From JAHQVI01 sp963727575 (lineage in GTDB: Bacteria; Pseudomonadota; Alphaproteobacteria; Rhizobiales; Rhodomicrobiaceae): a stretch of 64,000 nt of DNA. The DNA lies in NCBI GenBank assembly GCA_963727575.1, contig CAVSIA010000030.1, forward strand, positions 46,386-110,385, in the 5' to 3' direction. The notes under the pieces are model-generated. The model had not been told where the DNA came from. It did no database searches and saw nothing but the letters and a program-made list of their open reading frames with translations. This document shows positions 57,412-64,000 of this stretch, one piece after another; the first letter of the stretch is position 1; each line of letters starts with the position of its first letter. Both the position numbers and the translations under genes were made by a program.

Positions 57412-57689
57412 CGAGGCGGAGCGTGCGCGGCGGCGTTCCGTGCGAAATCTGGTAGGACGGGGCATCGCAGCCGCCCCCCGCACTCCCTCGACGTTTTCGT
57501 GTAGACGAAGCCCTCGCCGTCGAACAAAATCGACACGCCGAACACTGGCGGCATCCCGCAGGAATTCCTTGATTGCGCAGCAACCTGCAATCACGTAGTG
57601 AAAAGTCAGGCTCGGCGCATAATCAGGAGCCCCGCGCATCACGCGCCCCGGCTGCCGAACAGCCACTCCGCGCCAGGCTCCCTCTCAAT

Positions 57690-57765
57690 GCCGGCTTAGC
57701 TCAGTTGGTAGAGCGGCTGATTTGTAATCAGTAGGTCGGGGGTTCGAGTCCCTCAGCCGGCACCA
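57690..57765 (+). tRNA. tRNA-Thr (TGT)
   Basis: A 76-base tRNA with acceptor GCCGGCT/AGCCGGC, D-loop AGCTCAGTTGGTAGAGC, anticodon loop TTTGTAA (anticodon TGT), GGTTCGAGTCC T-arm and an encoded CCA. Mobile-element remnants start a few hundred bases downstream. Confidence 0.97.
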
Positions 57766-58021
57766 ATAAAATCAATGAGTTAGATGAAAATAATCTGTTC
57801 GACCAAATTCCCTAGTGCCACTGTAGTGCCAATCTGAAAAATGGACGAGTGGCGGCATCTGTCGCAAAGATTGCCTCGGCGGCGATCTTCGATTGTCCGA
57901 GACCTCCGCTTGTTTCCCCGTTTATGGGCTTGATCGAGAGTAACTGTCTCTGGGGAACGGAGATTTCTCACCGCAACCTCGCAGTGATGGTGCAATCGAA
58001 GCACCGGAGAGTTTCGGCTTC

Positions 58022-58156
58022 ACTGTAACCGGCCAATCAGAACCTGCTGCCGCATCGTTCACCTCCCTGACGACGTCAATAACGACGTCGTTAGCGACGC
58101 AAGCTTACCCCCTCGCCGCGCGCGTCAGAAGGCGGTGCTGATCGGCCGGTTACACT
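58022..58156. repeat. Short element bounded by 19-bp inverted repeats
   Basis: ACTGTAACCGGCCAATCAG (58022-58040) and CTGATCGGCCGGTTACACT (58138-58156) are inverted with 17 of 19 matches. The GTAA at the ends resembles IS66-type termini, but no direct repeat flanks it and it contains no ORF. It abuts the IS3 fragment at its right end and may have interrupted it. 57766-58021 shows no gene. Confidence 0.5.
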
Positions 58157-58739
58157 TCTCGCGCTACATCTGGCTTGGAAGCTGTGCACGACCATGAAAG
58201 CCAGCGATGTCACCGAAACGCTGACCATGGCGCTTCAGGCCTCGGGGCTCGATAGCGCCAATGTCGTCCATCGGCCTCGGCTATTATCCGACAACGGCTC
58301 ATCCTACATTGCCGGCGATCTTGCCGAATGGCTGGAGGCGCAGAACATGACCCACATTCGTGGCGCACCCAACCATCCCCAAACGCAGGGGAAAATCGAG
58401 CGGTGGCACCAGACGCTGAAGAACCGCATCCTTCTGGAGAACTATTTTCTGCCGGGCGATCTTGAAGCGCAGATCGATGACTTTGTCGGCCATTATAACC
58501 ACCGGCGCTATCATGAAAGCCTCGGCAATCTCACGCCCGCCGATGTCTACTTCGGACGTGGCGCAAACCATTTTGCTGGACAGAGAAAGGATCAAGAAAC
58601 AGACCATCGAAAAACGCCGCTTGTTACACGCGCAGGCGGCTGCTTAAAATCCAACCTGAATGAGCAAGAGCCTCCGCTAATTCAAAACGCCATCTGTCTC
58701 AAAGATTACGACGACGGACAGTTCGCACTGGCTTGGTGA
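58157..58739 (+). mobile_element. IS3-family transposase fragment (C-terminal integrase part)
   Basis: The readable part starts with the remnant ALHLAWKLCTTMKASDV and holds the second half of the DDE integrase core: LLSDNGSSYIAGDLAEWLE (second Asp), GAPNHPQTQGKIERWHQTLK (catalytic Glu), NHRRYHESLGNLTPADVYFG. The natural ending (ERIKKQTIEKRRLLHAQAAA, stop at 58647) is in another frame, so a shift near 58590 exists. The N-terminal half and orfA are missing. It is an inactive remnant. Confidence 0.85.
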
Positions 58740-58825
58740 CTTACATTGAGTGTAGATGCGCCGATAAGATGGTTGGCATAGTTTATCGAACGGTCTTTCC
58801 TTGCTCCAGCAAAGCCAACAGCTTA

Positions 58826-59692
58826 GAGCCTAGACTCTGAAGTTTGGACGAGGCGGCGTGGGGCTTTGTCTGGGTCAGTCTCTTGACCATGACGGAGATC
58901 ATTGCGAGCTTGGCGAAGCCTTCGGCGGTGATGGCGAGGGCTTCGTAGTGAGCCATGAGGCGGCGATTGCGACGGAGCCATGAGAAGGTGCGCTCGACCC
59001 CCCACCGTCGCCTGACGATCTTGAAGCCGGCGTCCTTGTCGGTGCGCTTGACGATCTCGAGCGTGACCGGCTGGGCTGCGAGGTCGGCCTCGAGCTTCGG
59101 CCGGCATAGCCGCCATCAGCGAAAATTCTTGCGAGGAACGGGAACAGCCGGCGCGTTTTGCTGATCAGAGCAGCCGCGCAGTCGCGATCCTGCACACTGG
59201 CTGGAATGACCTCTATGCCCAGCAGCAGTCCTATGGTGTCGACAAGTGCGTTGCGCTTGATGCCCTTCGTCTTCTTGCCGGCATCGTAGCCGATCGGATC
59301 GGCATGCGCCCCCCTTTTTCCGTCGCTTTCACGGCCTGCGTGTCGATGATGGCAGCGGTTGGAGATGCCTCTCGTCCTTCGGCTTCACGGCACCGAACGA
59401 GCAGGACGTGATGGATGCGGTCGAGCACCCCATAGCGCGTCCACTCCCAGAAATAATTGTAGACCGTCGAACGCGGCGGGAAGCATTTCGGCAACTGCCG
59501 CCATTGGCAGCCGGTGCGTAGCACATAGCGCACCGCATTGAAAACCTCGCGCATATCGGTGTCCCGCGGCCGGCCACCAGAGCGTGGCGGCGGCAGCATC
59601 GGTGCGATCAACATCCACTCGGCATCGGTGACATCGCTCGGGTAACGGTCTGTATGCGGCGCATGCTGAATGCGCGCCTCGCTGCTCCACAT
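58826..59692 (-). mobile_element. IS5-family transposase (frameshifted)
   Basis: From the ATG at 59692 (GGGAGG upstream) the N-terminus MWSSEARIQ, YPSDVTDAEWMLIAPMLPPP and TGCQWRQLPKCFPPRSTVYN are typical of the IS427/DDE_4 group of IS5. The catalytic DDE parts (IIDTQAVKATEKGG, ARIFADGGYAG, RWVVERTFSWL) are spread over three frames, broken near 59300, 59100 and 58990. The end is uncertain (58826 or 58788). Likely inactive unless the breaks are errors. Confidence 0.85.
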
Positions 59693-59870
59693 CGCAGCCT
59701 CCCTCATGATCGGCTGCCGCATACAGAATCACAACCGATTCCAGCGATTCAAGAACTTTCAGGACAGATGGGGTGATTGGGGTCTCTCTCCCGGTGAGCG
59801 TGGCTGCTCCTCTCAGGATGATAGAGCGTGGTCCGTGTGAATCGGCCACAAGCATCGAGGAGGAGCAGCC

Positions 59871-60921
59871 GTGGGATACTTTGCCGGGTTGGACGTGTCG
59901 TTGGAAGAGACCGCCATCTGCATTGTCGATGAAGCGGGTCGGATCGTGAGGGAGACGCGAGCGGCCAGCGAGCCGGAGGCGTTGGTCGCGTTCTTCGGGA
60001 CGTGGCGCTGCCGATGGAGCGGGTCGGCCTGGAAGCGTGCTCGCTGACGGCCTGGCTGCACGAGGGGCTTCGGCGGCCGGTATGCCGGCGATCTGCATCG
60101 AGACCCGGCAGGCCAAGGCGGCGATGGGGGCCATGCCGAACAAGACCGACCGCAACGATGCCCGCGCGATCGCGCAGATCATGCGGACGGGCTGGTTCCG
60201 GCGGTGCATGTGAAGAGCCGCCGTGCCGGCTCTGGCGCGCGCTTCTGGTGGCGCGGCGGACGGTGCTCAACAAGATGCGTCGATCCGAGAACGTGGTGCG
60301 TGCGATGCTGCGCGAGGATGGGCTGAAGGTCGGCACGCCGAGCCGCAAGGACTTTGCGAACAAGGTGCGGGAGATGGCGTCCGGCGATACCGAAGCCGCG
60401 GTGCTGACCGAGCCGCTTCTGGCGGTGCTGGGCACCATGATCGAGCAGTTGCAGACGCTGACCAGGCGGGTGCTCGACAACGTGCGAGGGCGAGCCGACC
60501 TGCCGGCGTCTGATGAGCGTGCCGGGTGTCGGCCCGATCACCGCGCTGGCGTTCCGTGCCACGATCGACCGGCCGGACCGCTTCCGGAAGTCGCGCGATG
60601 TCGGCGCCCATCTCGGGCTGACGCCGCGGCGCTACCAGTCCGGCGAAACCGACATCCAGGGCCGGATCAGCCGATGCGGCGACGAACTGGCCCGCACGGC
60701 ACTCTACGAGGCGGCCCATTCGTCTGCTGATCCGCAGCGACGAAATGGTCGGCCTGCGAGCCTGGGGCATGAACGTCGCCAAGCGGCGCGGCATGGCGCG
60801 CGCCCGCGTCGCCGTTGCCCGCAAGCTCGCCGTCATCCTGCACCGCATGTGGAGCGATGGCAGCGAGTTCCGCTTGGGCAAGGAGCCTGGCCAGCAGGCC
60901 GCCGAACTGGCCGCCGCATGA
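59871..60921 (+). mobile_element. IS110-family transposase (frameshifted)
   Basis: A GTG start at 59871 after GGAGGAGCAGCC gives the RuvC-like DEDD domain (GYFAGLDVSLEETAICIVDE; KTDRNDARAIAQIM). The C-terminal transposase_20 domain has MSVPGVGPITALAFRATI with the catalytic serine region in SRCGDELARTALYEAAHS. Shifts occur near 60003, 60080, 60210, 60500, 60720. IS110 enzymes are guided by a bridge RNA encoded in the element's own flank; ~450 bases after the CDS are gene-free and GC-rich. Confidence 0.82.
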
Positions 60922-62081
60922 AGCATCAGGAGGAACGAGCTACCAAGCATCCGCCTGAAAGGGCGGAGCCGGGTCGTTCCCGTGGGGACGATGGGCGAGG
61001 CGATCTCGTTGAGAGTCCGGAACCTGCGGCGAAAGCCCGCAAGGTCGTGAAACAGATTGAGACGCCTCGCCCTCCTGACCCCATCATGCGGCGGCCGTGC
61101 GCCGACCGCGAAGAGAAGCGAGTGACCCACGGGGGCGATGCCGCAAAAGAGCATTTTCGGAGCTGGAGTGGGGGTCGAAGCGGCCGCAAGCCCCGCCTGC
61201 TGATAGAATGCAGCCGTGCTCGGCCGCTATCAAGGCCAAGCCGCTCGGTGAGCGGTGGCCTTCGGCCAGCCTTGACCGCGGTCTGCGCGCGGGCAGCCGA
61301 TCGTTTGCGCACGGCCGGGACAAACGAACGGTCTCCGGCCGAACAAACGAACGTCGGTCGTGTTTGAGGCCATTATGAACGCGGCGTAACACATACGAAA
61401 TTGAAAGAGGCGAAAAAAAGAATGGGGAGCTGCTTGACTTCAAACACCCCAATCAGAGAAGGCTCTTAGTAAGAGAGTTAGTGCTAATAGGCTTAGCAAT
61501 CAGCTAGATGCAAAAGAGCTCACTTCGCTGTTAACTTGATTTCCAATCCCTGAAACTGAGTCGAACCCCCTATTGACGCACGATGTGGTCGGCGATATAA
61601 GGGCGCGATGCGGTTGCTGTGGCAGCTTAACATCCTTACAAGCAAATCCTCTTATCCGATGATTACCAGATAGGGTTTGATTGTTTTGGAGAAGCTCGGG
61701 GTGAGAATTACCCGGAGTGCGGCAGCTTGTGCTAAATTGCACGAAGATAAATCATTCAGTCCTCGAAAGATGCAGTTGCCAACAGACTTCTGAGCAATGA
61801 TTGTTACGGGTGGCAAGGGTGTCTCCCGGGGTTGGACCGCATTACCGTTCAGCTCAGCTGATCAGCCCAATTTTGCAAGTTCGCGGCGAGGTGCCGCTGA
61901 GCTTTTCGACAGCCTGCCAAGGGCAGCTAACCCGATCCATGCATGAGGGACCGTTGTTTGCGGCTTGGCGAAGCGCATGCAGGCCTTCGAGCGGGGATCG
62001 AGGCTGATGGGATGCCCGAACCTGGCTGGGACGCGTTGAGGGTTTCCGGGAAGGCTCGGAAGGGGCGCTGCGCCCCGGCGC
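60922..62081. other. Gene-free region between IS110 and IS1380 remnants
   Basis: 60922-61380 is GC-rich, with several stem-forming stretches, and probably is the right end of the IS110 element. 61380-61800 is distinctly AT-richer with no coding sequence I can support. 61800-62081 includes the left flank of the IS1380 element. Confidence 0.45.
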
Positions 62082-63425
62082 TTACGGCAGGGTTTGCGCC
62101 AACCGCCCGGCGATGCAGCAGAACCAGTCCTGCTCGGGACAGCCGGTCGGCAGATGGACGCGGATGCGGGCGGCATGCTCGATGACGCGGGCAGCGATCT
62201 TGATGAGCTTTGCGCGGATGGTGGTGAACTCGGCCTTTGGCGAGTGGGGCGGCTCGGGGAATGGCGTTGCGCAGTATCAGCATCAGCCAGTAGGCGGCGG
62301 TGTGCAGCGCCAGCCGGACCTGATTGGCAACCGGGCTGTGGCAGGAGGTGCGGTCGGAGGCGAGCTGCGTTTTATGCAGCTTGATCAGGTTCTCGGCTTG
62401 GCCGCGCTCACAATAGACGGCTTCATAGAGATCCCGCGCGCGGCCGGGCAGCGAGGTGACGACGTAGCGGATATCCAGGCCCAGCGCTGTCGCCTCAATG
62501 CGCGCCATGACCTTGCGCGGCTTGTCCCAGCTCTTGGCCTGATAGGGGAAGCTGGTGAAGGCGCGCATCGTCTCGGCGCCCGCCTCGGCCCGGCGCACGC
62601 ACAGCTCGTCGGCGGCCTCCCGGCACAGACGGTCGAGCGCGGCGTTCCCGGCCAGGCCGAAGATGAAGCCGGTGGCATTGTCCTCGCACCATTCCATGGC
62701 TTCCGGCCGGCCATAATGGCTGTCGCCCCGCCACGTGATGCGGGTCTTTGGGAAATGGCGGCGAATGTGCCGGGTCAGATGCTTGATGACCGTGCGCACC
62801 TCCATCGCCGCCTGGCGTCTTGCCCTCGCGCAGGATGACCACCACCGGCCTGCCGCTCTCCACATGATAGACATGGATCGGCAGAAAGCAGCGGCAATCA
62901 TCGTGGGCGTTCCAGAAGGACAGCTGTTGGCCGCCATGCACGGCGTCGACGGTGTCGTCGATGTCCAGCGTCATGGTCTCGGGCGGGCGCGGAAAGCTGG
63001 CGCAGAACTGGTCGACCAGCGCCACAGTCAGGCGCGCCGCCTCGATCCGCGATGGCATGTTCTCCAGGCGGCTCATGGTCGATTGCGAGCATAGCGGGGC
63101 GCCGCTGCGCGGACATCGGCCGACGGCGAGCTTCAACAGCGGATCATGGCGTAGCCGGTCGAGATCGTTTGCATCCTCATAGCCGCAGGCGATGGCGAAG
63201 ATGCGCGTCTTGATAAGCTCCGGCAAGGCGTGGTCGATGCGGGAGAGATCGCGCCGGTCGCGGATGGCGCCGGCAAGACGGTCGGCAATGCCGAGCCCGC
63301 GTTCCGCCTCGCGAAGCAGCAGCAAACCGCCGTCGGATGACAACTGCCCGCCATCGAACGAGGCTGTGAGCTTCTTGCGTCGGACGGCTGGCAGGTCGAA
63401 CGAGGCAGGAATAATCGTCGGACAT
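62082..63425 (-). mobile_element. IS1380-family transposase (frameshifted)
   Basis: The ~448-codon length, PAVRRKKLTASFDGGQLSSD, LCSQSTMSRLENMP, MTLDIDDTVDAVHGGQQLSF, ITWRGDSHYGRPEAMEWCED and YCERGQAENLIKLHKTQL are typical IS1380 DDE transposase segments. The frame shifts near 62820 and 62250 and probably just after the ATG at 63425. The C-terminal CPEQDWFCCIAGRLAQTLP is read in a third frame up to the stop at 62082. Confidence 0.85.
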
Positions 63426-63776
63426 GGCGGGCGTGGCGCTCCCAGGTGATCGGCGGCAAATCGCTTCGACAACGAATTGCTACGCCAATCCAACGACTTA
63501 CGCCATGCCCGCCAAACAGTCCGCGCCACACACATGCATAATGCGGGCTAAATTCACACCACAATATCAAGGCAGCTGTTGCTAGGTAGCATAGTAGACA
63601 TAGTTTGCCGTCATCTAATGTTTCATAAAATCCGAGAAAGCGACAGCTAGAATTACACCCAAAAAAAGGGGTGGTTGTCTTTCGCGCCTTACTATTTGGA
63701 TGTTTCATATGCTTTAAGATTGCATCACATCTATATCGCCGCGAATAAAAATTCAATCAGTATTGAGGAAATAACA
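63426..63776. other. AT-rich upstream region of the NusG-like gene
   Basis: Composition drops to well below the window average from ~63540 on. No gene is seen; the region should carry the promoter of the NusG-like gene, ending in TGAGGAAATAAC before its ATG. Confidence 0.45.
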
Positions 63777-63965
63777 ATGAGCAATTCGACGCGAGAACAA
63801 GGAGATTTCAGATCTTGGTACCTTGCGCAGTACAAACCTCGCAATCTTGAAAGGGCTGAACTCAATCTACGACGCCAAGGGTTCTCGATATTGTGCCCAA
63901 AAAAACTAACAGAATTATCGAAGAACGGCTCGAAATCGCAATTAAAACCGCTATTCCCAAACTAG
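63777..63965 (+). CDS. NusG/RfaH-like antiterminator N-terminal domain (short, possibly frameshifted)
   Basis: From the ATG at 63777 (GAGGAAA site upstream) the product is 62 residues: after a short leader comes RSWYLAQYKPRNLERAELNL, RRQGFSILCPKKLTEL and LKPLFPN, the NGN domain fold of NusG paralogues such as RfaH. A TAG stop comes directly after PLFPN, where the family continues with YLFV and a KOW domain. So the gene is either truncated, frameshifted, or the rest is beyond the edge. Such paralogues usually precede polysaccharide operons. Confidence 0.6.
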   Translation: MSNSTREQGDFRSWYLAQYKPRNLERAELNLRRQGFSILCPKKLTELSKNGSKSQLKPLFPN

Positions 63966-64000
63966 CAAGACCAACCTGAAACCAAGAAAAATACATAACA

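Noticed and set aside
57780..58004. Possible integrase remnant behind tRNA-Thr
   Set aside because: The 74-codon frame has no tyrosine-recombinase motif; the AGTGCCA repeats are too short to count.
58194..58739. Functional stand-alone integrase gene
   Set aside because: It lacks the first half of the DDE domain and has a frameshift; it is a remnant of an IS3 transposase.

Overview
The window looks like chromosomal DNA of a high-GC alphaproteobacterium of the Hyphomicrobiales (Rhizobiales) type. The evidence is a pcm-tolC-popZ-valS gene order, a PopZ homologue, an ExoR-like Sel1-repeat protein, an alphaproteobacterial LexA box (GTTC-N7-GTTC) in front of an imuA-imuB-dnaE2 cassette, and enzymes resembling the pimeloyl-CoA (pim) system of Rhodopseudomonas. 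Genus and species cannot be told from the sequence alone.

Layout. 0-8.4 kb holds the 3' end of thiC, a lone Mrr-type nuclease, an OsmC-family protein, a broken outer-membrane beta-barrel gene, a periplasmic gamma-glutamyltransferase, a small Cys-rich repeat protein, a TTC38-like TPR protein, a YHS-domain protein and a membrane protein. 8.5-19.2 kb holds a ThDP enzyme overlapping an OpgC-like membrane protein, an exbB-exbD-exbD-tonB operon, a small membrane protein, a PQQ-type sugar dehydrogenase, an ABC-2 exporter pair and a polysaccharide deacetylase. 19.4-29.6 kb holds xth, an ExoR-like gene, valS, popZ, tolC and pcm.

30-48.6 kb is the metabolic centre. A leftward six-gene operon (fused enoyl-CoA hydratase/3-hydroxyacyl-CoA dehydrogenase, acyl-CoA ligase, thiolase, acyl-CoA dehydrogenase, APH-type kinase, SDR) faces a rightward operon (LivGFHMK-type ABC importer plus a two-subunit acyl-CoA dehydrogenase), followed by a porin and an IclR regulator. 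The parts fit uptake through porin and ABC importer, CoA activation and beta-oxidation, probably of dicarboxylic, branched or hydroxylated acids. A 15-bp palindrome occurs both upstream of the IclR gene and in the divergent promoter region, which suggests a regulon. The kinase/dehydrogenase pair resembles a split ACAD10/ACAD11 enzyme, which in animals handles 4-hydroxyacyl-CoAs.

48.7-57.8 kb holds tRNA-Tyr, rlmB, two small secreted proteins, the SOS mutagenesis cassette, a cupin and tRNA-Thr. Directly after tRNA-Thr comes a transposon graveyard (IS3, IS5, IS110 and IS1380 types, plus a short inverted-repeat element), and at the edge a NusG/RfaH-like N-terminus in AT-rich DNA.

Caution: many genes, including essential valS, carry single-base frameshifts clustered in patches (16-17, 22.7-25, 32-35 kb). 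These look like sequence or assembly errors rather than real decay. Where a gene is split across frames I give it as one feature and say so.
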